DNA of 64,000 bases, from the NCBI GenBank assembly GCA_000467935.1, contig KI259809.1:115556-179555 (forward strand), written 5' to 3'. Positions 19,231 to 28,692 of this stretch are shown piece after piece (positions within the stretch are counted from its first letter, which is position 1; each line of letters starts with the position of its first letter). Origin of the DNA: Peptostreptococcaceae bacterium oral taxon 113 str. W5053. Lineage in GTDB: Bacteria; Bacillota; Clostridia; Tissierellales; Peptoniphilaceae. Both the position numbers and the translations under genes were made by a program. The notes beneath the pieces were generated by a model. It was not told the DNA's origin. It saw only the letters and a program-made list of their open reading frames with translations, and searched no databases.

Positions 19231-20214
19231 ATGATGAAAAACTCTTTCCTTATTGAAGATTTCCTTGGCTATATGCGCACTGTTCGAGGAGCCTCTAAAA
19301 AAACAATCTATGAATATCGATGCGACCTTCAACGTTTTTTAAAATTTATGAAATTAAGATGTGTATTGCATGAAACTTTTGATCATCAATCCGTTGACGA
19401 TGAAGAATCTTTTGATGAAATTGATATTTCAGATTTAGATGCCTCTTTTCTTAATCAAATTAAATTACAAGATTTATATGCATATCTCTCCTATTTAGAT
19501 CTGCGACATCGTAATCAAGCAAATACACGTGCAAGAAAAACGGCCTCTATTCGCTCTTTTTTTGGGTTTTATTACAAGCAACTCGGATTGATTAATGAAA
19601 ATATTGCCGATAAACTTGAAACACCAAAGCTGGGAAAAAAGAACCCCATTTATTTGACTTTAGACGAATGTTATAAGCTTTTAGATATCGTTATATCCTC
19701 TAAAATAAATTCGTTCGTTAAACAGCGTGATTTTTGCATTATCGTCCTTTTCCTTAATACAGGAATGCGTTTATCGGAACTTTCAAGTATTAATATGGAC
19801 ATGATTAAAAACGATGCACTTACAGTTATTGGAAAAGGAAACAAAGAGCGTACAATTTATCTTAATGAATCTTGCTTGGAAGCAATTCAAGATTATAAAG
19901 CTCTTCGCCCGAAAGTTGAAGATAACGCATTATTTTTAAGCACAAGAAAAAAACGTATGAGTAATCGGGCTATTCAATCAAGAATTGATTTTTATTTACA
20001 GGCTGCAGGCTTTGATATTCGTATTTATAGTACGCATAAACTTAGACATACGGCAGCCACGTTAATGTACAAATATGGTTCTGTTGATATACGAACCTTA
20101 CAACAAATACTAGGACATGCTTCGGTTTCTACAACTCAAATTTACACTCACTTAGATGATGATACATTAAGAAAAGCAATTCGCAAAAATCCGTTGTCCA
20201 AGTACAAAATTTAA
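19231..20214 (+). CDS. xerC: Tyrosine recombinase XerC-like
   Basis: A 327-residue site-specific recombinase, probably resolving chromosome dimers. It has an N-terminal SAM-like domain (FLGYMRTVRGASKKTIYEYRCDLQRFLKFM) and a catalytic domain with Arg in TGMRLSELSSI, Lys in GKGNKERTI, HKLRHTAATLM, GHASVSTTQIYTH and the nucleophile Tyr. The start is either ATG 19231 or 19234; AGGAG at 19213-19217 is 13 nt from 19231 but only 5 nt from a three-codon ORF (ATG 19223, stop 19232-19234 region). The N-terminal domain has an Asp/Glu-rich insert (about residues 50-70). A chromosomal XerC rather than a phage integrase is likely from context. Confidence 0.88.
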   Translation: MMKNSFLIEDFLGYMRTVRGASKKTIYEYRCDLQRFLKFMKLRCVLHETFDHQSVDDEESFDEIDISDLDASFLNQIKLQDLYAYLSYLDLRHRNQANTRARKTASIRSFFGFYYKQLGLINENIADKLETPKLGKKNPIYLTLDECYKLLDIVISSKINSFVKQRDFCIIVLFLNTGMRLSELSSINMDMIKNDALTVIGKGNKERTIYLNESCLEAIQDYKALRPKVEDNALFLSTRKKRMSNRAIQSRIDFYLQAAGFDIRIYSTHKLRHTAATLMYKYGSVDIRTLQQILGHASVSTTQIYTHLDDDTLRKAIRKNPLSKYKI

Positions 20215-20224
20215 AATCGAAACA

Positions 20225-20262
20225 GAACTTTTGTTTCCTTTTTGAGTTGTTTATGCTATAAT
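20225..20262 (+). promoter_or_regulatory. lexA promoter with LexA-box-like site
   Basis: GAAC-TTTT-GTTT (20225-20236) matches the SOS box GAAC-N4-GTTC with one mismatch, and TGC-TATAAT at 20254-20262 is an extended -10. The site overlaps the poor -35 region (TTTCCT at 20234-20239), as expected for LexA autorepression. The same bases form a small inverted repeat GAAACA...TGTTTC followed by CTTTTT, which may also act as a weak xerC terminator. Confidence 0.6.
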
Positions 20263-20283
20263 AAATTTGAAAAGGGTGATATT

Positions 20284-20895
20284 ATGTATAAAGATTTAAC
20301 TAAAAAACAAAAAGAAGTCCTTGAATGTATAAAAATTTCTATTATAGAAAATGGATTTCCACCTGCAATCCGTGAAATTTGTCAATATGTTAATCTTAAG
20401 AGTACATCAAGCGTTCATAAATATATTGAGGATTTGGTTGAAAAAGGATATTTAAGAAAACCTGCATCTAAAAAGAGAGCAATTGAGGTAGTTTCGTTAT
20501 CTAATGAACCTCAAGCAAAATTGACTTATGACATTCCAATTATCGGGAGCGTAGCGGCCGGATCTCCAATTTTAGCTGAAGAAAATGTAATTGATACCTT
20601 TCCAATCCCTCTGGAATACTCTCATAAAGGAAATTTATTTATTTTACGTGTTAAGGGAGAATCTATGGTTGAAGCCGGGATTCTTGATGGAGATTCTATT
20701 ATAGTTCGGCAACAAACAACAGCCGAAAATGGAGATATTGTCGTGGCGTTAATCAACGATTCTGCTACTGTAAAACGTTTTTATAAAAAAGAAGAATATT
20801 TTGAGTTAAAGCCTGAGAATGAAACAATGTCACCTATAGTTCTAAATGAAGTTGAAATTTTGGGCAAAGTCGTTGGTTTATTTCGAGAAATTTAA
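20284..20895 (+). CDS. lexA: SOS repressor LexA
   Basis: A 203-residue repressor and self-cleaving protease. The N-terminal winged helix (TKKQKEVLECIKISIIENGFPPAIREICQYVNLKSTSSVHKYIEDL) binds SOS boxes. The cleavage site is the Ala-Gly of GSVAAGSPI; the catalytic Ser is in VKGESMVEAGI and the Lys in SATVKRFYK. ATG 20284 follows AAGGGTGA; the longer in-frame ORF starting at TTG 20242 runs through the promoter. The TAA stop forms the start of a terminator-like arm that is interrupted by an IS remnant. Confidence 0.97.
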   Translation: MYKDLTKKQKEVLECIKISIIENGFPPAIREICQYVNLKSTSSVHKYIEDLVEKGYLRKPASKKRAIEVVSLSNEPQAKLTYDIPIIGSVAAGSPILAEENVIDTFPIPLEYSHKGNLFILRVKGESMVEAGILDGDSIIVRQQTTAENGDIVVALINDSATVKRFYKKEEYFELKPENETMSPIVLNEVEILGKVVGLFREI

Positions 20896-20910
20896 AAAGA
20901 GCCCATCTCG
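20891..20910 (+). terminator. Left arm of an interrupted lexA/ynbB bidirectional terminator
   Basis: TTTAAAAAGAGCCCATCTCG covers the lexA stop and resembles the left arm of the intact terminator at 31061-31104 (AAAAAGAGTCCATCTCA). Its expected right arm is missing: the IS3 remnant begins 9 nt later, and only CTCTTTTTAAA (21977-21987) is found on the far side, next to the ynbB stop. Confidence 0.5.
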
Positions 20911-20950
20911 TTTTGATATGTACCCAGAATTCTGGACACATATTTATGAG

Positions 20951-21747
20951 CTAGGCTGAACACATGGATGTTATCCTGTATTTTACAGGTGGCATCCATT
21001 TTGTTTTCGCCTGAATTCTTTTATTGTTATAATAATCTATATACTCTGCAACAGCCTTCGAGAATTCTTCAAAAGAAGAATAGTCCTTTTCATGACCATA
21101 ATACATCTCGTTTTTTAACCTTCCAAAGAATGACTCCATAATACAATTATCATAGCAATTCCCTTTTCGTGACATTGATTGGATAATTCCGTGTTTAAAA
21201 TATTTCTGAAATAAGCATGTTGATATTGCCAACCTTGATCCGAATGAAATATAAGGTCTTCAACATTAGGAAACTTATCTAGAGCTCTATCCAGCATTCT
21301 TACTATCTGTTCAAGATTTGGAGTAGCTGATAAATCATATGAAACAATCTCGTTTGTATTCATGTCTAGTACTGGTGATATATAACACTTTCCCCATGAA
21401 AAATTGAACTGAGATACATCTGTTGTCCATTTCTGTAATGGTGCAGTTGTTGTGAAATCTCTATCTATTATGTTATCTGCAATCTTTCCAACTTTGCCTT
21501 TGTATGAGTGATATTTTTGCTTTGGACGTTTTCCGGACAAGCCGGCTTCATGCATAAGACGCTGAACTCGCTTATGGTTTATATTGTATCCACGATTTAC
21601 AAGTTCTTGATGAACTCGTCTTACTCCGTATCTACGTTTGTTCTCTTCAAAAATACTTTTGATTTCTTCTAGTAATTCTTGATTACGTTCAGCAACAACA
21701 TCTTTTCTGTTAAGTTCAAAATAATAGGTAGATTTAGCCATAGACAT
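20951..21747 (-). pseudogene. IS3-family transposase orfB, frameshifted
   Basis: Two overlapping frames together make a full integrase-type transposase. The first (start 21747) has the HTH_21 region (KRRYGVRRVHQELVNRGYNI) and rve core with WTTDVSQF and LIFHSDQGWQYQH. The second (to 20951) has the last part, SMSRKGNCYDNCIMESFFGRLKNEM with the catalytic Glu. Joining them needs one more A in the AAA run (T run at 21194-21196 on the + strand), restoring ILKHGIIQSMSRKGN. The DDE triad is thus split over two frames. Confidence 0.85.
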
Positions 21748-21764
21748 AGCTTTAAGGAGATACT

Positions 21765-21974
21765 TTAATTTGTATCCATTCTTGCGGAGTTCTTTGATGA
21801 TTGCTGCTTTTTCGCCTTGAGTCGCACAGCTTCCTTTTCTTCTCTCAAGGAGATCTCTTTTTTTATTACTTCGATTTCTGCTTTCATATATTCGTTTTCA
21901 GCTCTTAATCTGATTAATTCTTCATATTCAGATTCATTTGGTTTTGGTGGTTTTCTAGTACTTATTTTTTTCAT
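21765..21974 (-). pseudogene. IS3-family orfA, truncated at its 5' end
   Basis: Only 69 residues remain: PPKPNESEYEELIRLRAENEY is the leucine-zipper coiled coil at the C-terminus of IS150-type OrfA. The N-terminal helix-turn-helix region of a normal OrfA (roughly 100 residues) is absent. The frame runs into the ynbB 3' end 11 nt upstream, so the upstream part of the element is deleted. Confidence 0.75.
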
Positions 21975-21982
21975 ATCTCTTT

Positions 21983-23260
21983 TTAAATTTGAATAAATTT
22001 TTTTGAAAGAAAATCTGAAATAACCATATATGCAGCTAATTTTGTTTGGTCGTAAGTCAGCCCGCCTTGGTAATAAGCTATATAAGGTTCCCTAATTGGA
22101 CCGTCTGCTGAAAGCTCAATGCTTGAACCTTCTATAATACCACCCGCCGCCATAATTACTTTATTATCATATCCGGGCATATCCCAAGGAACAGGCGTTA
22201 CGTGAGCATCTACTGCAGAGGCTTTTTGAATTGATTGACAAAATTGGATTACTTTTTTTTCATCTTTAAACTCAATTGCCGTAATAATATCTGAGCGTTT
22301 ATCATATGTTTTTGGCACACATCGATATCCTAAATATTCAAAAATACTTGAGAAAAGTAAGGCTCCTTTAAGAGCTTCCGAAACAATATGAGGAGCGAAA
22401 TACATTCCTTGAAACAGCAAACGAGTCGTATCATACATCAAACCACATTCTTTTCCAATTCCGGGAGCGGTGATTCTATTTGCAATACGAGTAATTAAAT
22501 CTCGACGCCCTACGACATATCCTCCGCCAGGAGCTATTCCCCCACCTGGATTTTTAATTAAGGAACCGGCAATAATATCTGCACCTATTTCCAGAGGCTC
22601 CTTTATATCCGTAAATTCACCATAACAATTATCGACCATGATAATAACATTTGGATATCTATTTTTAATGTGTGTAAAAATACTTTCCATTTCCTCTATA
22701 GTAAAAGCTCTCCGAAAACTGTATCCAGAAGATCTTTGTAAAACCACAAGTTTCGTGCTATCTGAAATTGTTTCTAAGATATTTTGTTTATCTAGCATAT
22801 CATTTTTCAGCGGAACTTCTTTGTATTGTATTTTAGATTCAATTAAGTTCACGGGCTCATTTTTGGTTAAACCTATAACAGTTTGCATGGTGTCATAAGG
22901 AGTTCCACTAATATATATCATCTCGTCACCGGGAATTAAAATACCTTGCATAGTCAGGGCTAAAGCATGAGTTCCGGAAGCGATGGATGGTCGAACTAAA
23001 GCATCTTCTCCACAAAAAATAGTTGCATAGGTTTTTTCTATTTTTTCACGTCCTATATCACCATATCCGTATCCTGTAGACCAATGAAAATCTGTAGCTG
23101 CCAATCGCACTTGATGAAATGCATTTAAAACTTTCCACTGATTTTTTTCTCGAATTCTGTCAAATTGATAAAATCTGTCAATTAATTTATTTTCAATTTT
23201 ATTGACAAACTGAATTGCATTAGAGTTTATATGAAAGTTTTCTTTCCAGTTCATTTTCAT
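21983..23260 (-). CDS. ynbB: PLP-dependent methionine gamma-lyase-like protein (YnbB/aluminium resistance family)
   Basis: A 425-residue fold-type I PLP enzyme. Motifs: RPSIASGTHALALTMQGIL, VDNCYGEFTD (PLP Asp region) and AGSLIKNPGGGIAPGGGY with the likely Schiff-base Lys in SLIK. Members are annotated as aluminium resistance or methionine gamma-lyase-like proteins; the true reaction is not settled. ATG 23260 is chosen over 23272 because GGAG lies 6 nt before it and it forms an ATGA overlap with miaA. In Bacillus ynbB also lies near miaA; hfq is missing here. Confidence 0.88.
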   Translation of the reverse strand: MKMNWKENFHINSNAIQFVNKIENKLIDRFYQFDRIREKNQWKVLNAFHQVRLAATDFHWSTGYGYGDIGREKIEKTYATIFCGEDALVRPSIASGTHALALTMQGILIPGDEMIYISGTPYDTMQTVIGLTKNEPVNLIESKIQYKEVPLKNDMLDKQNILETISDSTKLVVLQRSSGYSFRRAFTIEEMESIFTHIKNRYPNVIIMVDNCYGEFTDIKEPLEIGADIIAGSLIKNPGGGIAPGGGYVVGRRDLITRIANRITAPGIGKECGLMYDTTRLLFQGMYFAPHIVSEALKGALLFSSIFEYLGYRCVPKTYDKRSDIITAIEFKDEKKVIQFCQSIQKASAVDAHVTPVPWDMPGYDNKVIMAAGGIIEGSSIELSADGPIREPYIAYYQGGLTYDQTKLAAYMVISDFLSKKFIQI

Positions 23261-24183
23261 TGTTTGCTCCATTCTACGATATCTTTTAAAATACTCTCAT
23301 TGATATTTCCATTTTGAATATCATACCATCGAATTCTACCATCTTTTTTAAACCACGTCCACTGTCTTTTTGCATAATTTCTGGAGTGTTGTTGAATATC
23401 CGCAATCATTTGTTCTTTAGAAATCTTACCGTCAAGATATGGGATAACTTCTTTATATCCAATCCCTTTTGAAGCAATTGTTTCTTTGAAATTTGGAAAT
23501 TGACATAATATTTCTTTCACTTCCTCTACAAGTCCATCAGAAATCATTTGTTCCACCCGTATATTAATCCGATTATAAATTAATTCTCTTTCTCCAGATA
23601 GTCCGATAATAAATGGATCATATTTTTTATTAATTGCTCTAAAATTCAAATTCTGTTCACTCATTTTTCTACCGGTATCTTCGTATATTTCCAATGCCCG
23701 AATCACTCGTTTTACATTATTTTCATGAATTTTAGATGCGGTTAAAGGGTCAACTTTCTCTAAAAGTTCATGTAATTTTTTTGCTCCAAATTTTTCGACA
23801 TAATTTTTATAATGCTCCCTTATTTCATAGTTTGGACTTCCTAAAAATTTTAATTCATATAGTATTGAATTCGCATATAACCCAGTTCCTCCAACGAAAA
23901 TTGGAATTTTATTTTTAGCCCATAAATTTTTTATAATCTCTGAGCTCATCTTTTGAAAGTCATCAACAGTAAATAATTCATCTGGATTTACAATATCGAT
24001 ACAATGATGTCGTATGTTTTCTTGTTCTTTCTCTGTAACTTTCGCTGTTCCTATATTCATAAATCGATAAATTTGCATTGAATCCGTTGAAATAATTTCT
24101 GTTTCCAATGACTTTGCCAAATACAGACTTAAATTTGATTTTCCTACTCCAGTCGGTCCAATAATAAAAATTAATTTATTCAT
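23257..24183 (-). CDS. miaA: tRNA dimethylallyltransferase MiaA
   Basis: A 308-residue enzyme adding dimethylallyl to A37 of tRNAs reading UNN codons. It has the P-loop FIIGPTGVGKSNLS at the N-terminus, STDSMQIYRFMNIGTAK, FVGGTGLYANSIL, and the C-terminal NYAKRQWTWFKK. It lies 9 nt after mutL with a weak ribosome-binding site. Its product is the substrate for MiaB, encoded upstream in the same unit. Confidence 0.96.
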   Translation of the reverse strand: MNKLIFIIGPTGVGKSNLSLYLAKSLETEIISTDSMQIYRFMNIGTAKVTEKEQENIRHHCIDIVNPDELFTVDDFQKMSSEIIKNLWAKNKIPIFVGGTGLYANSILYELKFLGSPNYEIREHYKNYVEKFGAKKLHELLEKVDPLTASKIHENNVKRVIRALEIYEDTGRKMSEQNLNFRAINKKYDPFIIGLSGERELIYNRINIRVEQMISDGLVEEVKEILCQFPNFKETIASKGIGYKEVIPYLDGKISKEQMIADIQQHSRNYAKRQWTWFKKDGRIRWYDIQNGNINESILKDIVEWSKQ

Positions 24184-24192
24184 ATCACTTAC

Positions 24193-26073
24193 TTATTTAT
24201 TTCTTAAAAAAATTTTTTCTAAATCAGATTGAGTCAATTCAACTAATGTTGGTCTGCCGTGAGGACAAGTATATGGATTATCTGCCCTCCCCATTTGTTC
24301 AATCAATGAATTAAGTTCCAATTTTCCTAATACATTTCCACCCTTTACTGCACTTTTACAGGACATAGAAATAATTTTACTTTCTACAAAGCCGGGATCA
24401 ATAGAAACGGCAGTTTTAAAAGAATCTATAAGATCTAAGATCATCCCCTCCCCCTTTGGATAACCAAGTATCATCGGTACAGCATTTACCGCAATGCTTT
24501 GTGGACCGAATTCTCGAAGATCATATCCTAAATTTTTAAACATCTCTTGTCTGCTTAAACAAAGTTCAAACTCGTCTTGTTTTAAATTCAGTATCATGGG
24601 TGTAAGCAGCAACTGAGAATCTACACTTTTATTTTTATATTGAAAACAATATTTCTCATACATAATTCGTTCATGTGCTGCATGTTGATCAATAAATACT
24701 AATTTTTGAGGATTTCTTTGTTGACAAACGATATATGTATCAAAAACTACACCGATTATTTGAAGAGAATCGAAGAATTCTTTTTTCTTTTTTTTATTCT
24801 CCTGTTCCAAATAGTTTTCTCTGTTCTTTAAAAATGTCTCATAATAGTTGGAAGACTCTTCCTTTGTAGTCGTTAGGTCAAAATTAAACCGAATCGATTT
24901 GCTCGGTTCTGTTTGAACATTGTTTTTTACTTCATACTTTAAATTTTCTTTTTCATAAACTGAAGGAATTGTATTGATATCAGAATTAGATTTGATACTA
25001 TTCTGATTATATTTTTCAATATAATCAGAAAGATTCATGATGCCTTTTTTATGTTTTTTCACATTTTCCTGTATCATATTGGGGACAGCATGTTTTTCAT
25101 ATAGTAAGCTATTAATCTCCTCTTTTAGCACATTAAATAATTTGTGATCAAACGAGAATTTAATTTTTTCTTTATTTGGATGAATATTGACGTCGATCAA
25201 AGAAGCATCCAAATTAATGAAAAGTTGAAATGCAGGAAATCTTCCATTGGGAATTAAACCTTGATAACACTCTTCAATTCTACTTTTAATATTATCATCT
25301 TGAATATATCGATGATTAACATAAGTGTATTGCATAGAACGATTCCCTCGATAGTATCTGGAATTTGAAATATAACCCGTTATACTAAAATGTTCATTTT
25401 GAATTTCAAATGGTAATAAATTTGAGGCATAGTCATTTCCAAATAATCGAGCTAAATTTCCACGCAGTCCGTCCTTAGGATTTGTTTGAAAAATAACTTT
25501 GTCATCTTTCACATATTGAATTTCCACATGAGGATTTCCAATCGCTAGACGATACATGATTTCCGTTACATAATTTCCTTCAGCTTGAGAACTTTTTAAA
25601 AACTTTTTGCGAACTGGAATGTTCTCAAATAAATTTTCGCATCGTACAACCGTTCCTGTATTCATTCCCAACTCAGTGTATTCAGACAACTGATTATTAA
25701 TATAGACATGTTCTTGACCAATTTCTTGTTCATTCGTTTTGGAAATTACTGTTAATTGACATACCGCCTTTATGCTTGCTAATGCTTCTCCGCGAAACCC
25801 CATCGTAGTTAACACTTCTAAATCTGAAAAAGAAGAAAGTTTAGACGTACTATGTGGCAATACTGCCAATTTCATGTCTTCAGGAGTCATACCACAGCCA
25901 TTATCACTCACTTGAACATAATCAATGCCTCCATTTTTTATATTCACTTGTACTCTGGAAGCTTTTGCATCAATAGAATTTTCAACCAATTCTTTTATTA
26001 AATTACCCGGTCTATGAATCACTTCTCCGGCAGATATTTTTTGTATGGTTTCTTGATCTAAAATTCGAATCAC
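24193..26073 (-). CDS. mutL: DNA mismatch repair protein MutL
   Basis: A 626-residue GHKL ATPase with an endonuclease-type C-terminus. The N-terminal motifs are KELVENSIDAKA, VSDNGCGM and TMGFRGEALASI. The C-terminal domain has the metal-binding DQHAAHERIMYEKY and the CPHGRPT motif, as expected where no MutH exists. The start is GTG 26073 with AGGAG 10 nt upstream that also covers the mutS stop. It lies directly behind mutS. Confidence 0.97.
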   Translation of the reverse strand: MIRILDQETIQKISAGEVIHRPGNLIKELVENSIDAKASRVQVNIKNGGIDYVQVSDNGCGMTPEDMKLAVLPHSTSKLSSFSDLEVLTTMGFRGEALASIKAVCQLTVISKTNEQEIGQEHVYINNQLSEYTELGMNTGTVVRCENLFENIPVRKKFLKSSQAEGNYVTEIMYRLAIGNPHVEIQYVKDDKVIFQTNPKDGLRGNLARLFGNDYASNLLPFEIQNEHFSITGYISNSRYYRGNRSMQYTYVNHRYIQDDNIKSRIEECYQGLIPNGRFPAFQLFINLDASLIDVNIHPNKEKIKFSFDHKLFNVLKEEINSLLYEKHAVPNMIQENVKKHKKGIMNLSDYIEKYNQNSIKSNSDINTIPSVYEKENLKYEVKNNVQTEPSKSIRFNFDLTTTKEESSNYYETFLKNRENYLEQENKKKKKEFFDSLQIIGVVFDTYIVCQQRNPQKLVFIDQHAAHERIMYEKYCFQYKNKSVDSQLLLTPMILNLKQDEFELCLSRQEMFKNLGYDLREFGPQSIAVNAVPMILGYPKGEGMILDLIDSFKTAVSIDPGFVESKIISMSCKSAVKGGNVLGKLELNSLIEQMGRADNPYTCPHGRPTLVELTQSDLEKIFLRNK

Positions 26074-26080
26074 TTTACAT

Positions 26081-28690
26081 TTACTCCTTTAATAATTGTT
26101 TTGCTTCCTCAATAATTTGACTTAATTGATTTAAAGCACTTATCGGTGTCATCTCATTGACTTCAATATTTTGAATTGTTTGTAAAAAGATATTTTTCCG
26201 ATATGCCGATAGATCCAATTGCATTCCATTAGAATTTTGTTCTTTCTCCGATTTTTTATAAAATCGTTCATTTGTTTCTATTTCTATCAATATTTCTTTT
26301 GCTCGTTCTAATATTTCTTTTGGAAAATCTGCCAATTTAGCAACTTCTATCCCATAACTTTTATCGGATTTCCCATCCACAATTTTATGCAATAAAACGA
26401 TATGATTTTGTTTTTCAATCACATCTACCCGTTTGTTTTTGACATTAAAAAGAGTTTCTTCTAAATCAGTTAACTCATGATAATGTGTAGCAAAAAGAGT
26501 TTTCGCCTTAATTTTTTTGCTTAAATATTCCAAAATAGACCAAGCGATACTTAAACCATCATAAGTACTTGTACCTCTTCCAATTTCATCTAAAATCAAA
26601 AAGCTGTGTTTTGTAGCTTCTGATAAGATATAGGACATTTCTTTCATTTCTACCATAAAAGTACTTTCACCTTGACTTAAATTATCCGATGCTCCAATAC
26701 GTGTAAAAATTTTGTCCGTAATGGATAAAGATGCATAATCTGCAGGAATAAAAGAACCTATTTGAGCCATAATAATAAGTAATGCATTTTGCCGCATATA
26801 AGTTGATTTTCCACCCATATTTGGTCCTGTGATTAAATGAATTCGATTATCCTTATCCCCTATTTTGCAATCATTGGGGATGAATTCATTAGAATACATG
26901 GAACATTCCACAACCGGATGCCTCCCACCCAGGATTTCATAAGTATCATTCTCTTGAATCTCGGGCTGAATATAATGATTATCTCTCGCCACTTTTGCCA
27001 AATTTGTATAAACATCAATTTCTGCAATTAAAGAAGCGGTATTAAATATTCTAGCATAAGCGGTTAATATCGTATTCCGTATTTTTTGAAATATTTCATA
27101 TTCTAAAAGAACAGTTTCCGACTCATTTCCTAAAATCATATCTTGTATTTCAGTTAATTTTTCACTTAAAAAACGTTCAGAATTAGTTAATGTTTGAATT
27201 TTACGATAGTCTGCAGGAACTTTTGATAAGTTATTTTTGGTTACATCAATAAAATAGCCGGTTTTCTTATTATAAACAATTTTAAGCGTTCGAATGCCTG
27301 TTTTTTCCCGTTCACTTTTTTCATATTTGATTAATTCCTCTCGCCCAACTATGCTGGCATTTCGTATTTTATCTAATTTTTCATCAAAACCAGATTTGAT
27401 AATTCCGCCCTCGGTAATGGTTATTGGTGGATCATCTTCGATAGATGAGTCTAATAAAAGATAAATATCCTCTAAAGAATCAAGTTTTAATCCCATGTGT
27501 TTAATTCTTTCATGCTCATAATTTACTAAAATTTCTTTTAACACAGGTAGTTTTTCTATAGAATATTTTAAAGCGATTAAGTCTTTTCCATTTGCTCGGG
27601 CATAAGATAATTTTCCCATTATTCGTTCTAAATCATAAATTTGTTTTAATATATCACGAATTTTTTCTATTTTCATAGGAGTAAGAACAAATCCTTTTAT
27701 AATCTCCTGCCGATGAACGATACTTTCTTTATTGATGAGAGGTCTTTCAAGATATTTGGATAACAATCTTGCCCCCATTGAGGTATTGGTTTTATCCAGC
27801 ACAGAAATTAGTGTATTTCTTTTATCTCCTGTATTTAAATTTTGATGAATCTCCAAGTTTTTTCTACTATTTGAATCGATGGACATAAATGAATCGATAA
27901 AATAATATTTGGCCTCACGAATATGAATTAACTCTCCTTCATGAAATCGAAAAACATATTCTAACAATGTGCTTAGAGCCATAAGAGCAAAAGTTTTCTT
28001 TACTGTTGATTTTTCTAAAGGAACGGAAAGATATTTTTTAACTTCTTTATAAGAAGCTTTTTCATTTTTAGTCATTAAATTTATTACTGCATGATGTTCA
28101 TGCTCTAAATAATCTAAAAATTCTTTATTATGATATAAGTCTTCAGAAAGTAATAATTCCGAAGGAGATATTTTTGATAATTCACTAATTAAAACCGAAT
28201 AACTATCTCTCAAATCATTAATATATTCAGTAAAATACAATTCTCCTGTACTAATATCAATATAAGATAACCCAAAACCGAAAGCATTATAAAAAATCGC
28301 TGTCAGATAATTGTTTTTTGAAGAGTCCAACACCGTTGTGTCCGTAGTCATTCCCGGAGAATAAGTTTGAATTACTTTACGTTCAACAATTCCCTTGGCA
28401 AGAGCGGGATCTTCTATTTGTTCACATATTGCCACCTTAAATCCTTTTGCAACCAATTTGCCGATATACTCTTCAGCAACATGATATGGAATTCCACACA
28501 TCGGACATTTTTTCCCATTTCCACAATCTCTTCGAGTTAAGGCAATCTCTAAGGCTTTTGAACCAACTAAAGCGTCAGCAAAAAACATTTCGTAGAAATC
28601 CCCTAAACGAAAGAAAAGTAAGGCATCTGTATATTCTTTTTTTATATTGAAATATTGTTGCATCATTGGTGTCAATTTTGATATATCCAT
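26081..28690 (-). CDS. mutS: DNA mismatch repair protein MutS
   Basis: An 869-residue mismatch sensor. The mismatch-binding FYEMF motif is in LLFFRLGDFYEMF near residue 30. The C-terminal ATPase has Walker A ITGPNMGGKSTYMRQ, the MVEMKEMSYIL region, Walker B LILDEIGRGTSTYDG and FATHYHELT. Domains are complete and length is typical. ATG 28690 with GGAGTAAGA upstream lies 2 nt from the miaB stop. Confidence 0.98.
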   Translation of the reverse strand: MDISKLTPMMQQYFNIKKEYTDALLFFRLGDFYEMFFADALVGSKALEIALTRRDCGNGKKCPMCGIPYHVAEEYIGKLVAKGFKVAICEQIEDPALAKGIVERKVIQTYSPGMTTDTTVLDSSKNNYLTAIFYNAFGFGLSYIDISTGELYFTEYINDLRDSYSVLISELSKISPSELLLSEDLYHNKEFLDYLEHEHHAVINLMTKNEKASYKEVKKYLSVPLEKSTVKKTFALMALSTLLEYVFRFHEGELIHIREAKYYFIDSFMSIDSNSRKNLEIHQNLNTGDKRNTLISVLDKTNTSMGARLLSKYLERPLINKESIVHRQEIIKGFVLTPMKIEKIRDILKQIYDLERIMGKLSYARANGKDLIALKYSIEKLPVLKEILVNYEHERIKHMGLKLDSLEDIYLLLDSSIEDDPPITITEGGIIKSGFDEKLDKIRNASIVGREELIKYEKSEREKTGIRTLKIVYNKKTGYFIDVTKNNLSKVPADYRKIQTLTNSERFLSEKLTEIQDMILGNESETVLLEYEIFQKIRNTILTAYARIFNTASLIAEIDVYTNLAKVARDNHYIQPEIQENDTYEILGGRHPVVECSMYSNEFIPNDCKIGDKDNRIHLITGPNMGGKSTYMRQNALLIIMAQIGSFIPADYASLSITDKIFTRIGASDNLSQGESTFMVEMKEMSYILSEATKHSFLILDEIGRGTSTYDGLSIAWSILEYLSKKIKAKTLFATHYHELTDLEETLFNVKNKRVDVIEKQNHIVLLHKIVDGKSDKSYGIEVAKLADFPKEILERAKEILIEIETNERFYKKSEKEQNSNGMQLDLSAYRKNIFLQTIQNIEVNEMTPISALNQLSQIIEEAKQLLKE

Positions 28691-28692
28691 TC

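Larger units (their letters stand above)
20919..21974 (-). mobile_element. Degenerate IS3-family (IS150-like) insertion sequence remnant
   Basis: Contains orfB and a truncated orfA of an IS3-family element, both on the - strand. The left end TGTACCCAGAATTCTGGACA (20919-20938) starts with TG and has a 12-bp palindromic core. The right terminal repeat and the 5' half of orfA are missing. orfB carries a frameshift, so the copy is probably dead. Confidence 0.8.

Noticed and set aside
20242..20283. Upstream TTG start for LexA
   Set aside because: The extension runs across the TATAAT promoter and adds 14 residues not found in LexA; AAGGG precedes ATG 20284.
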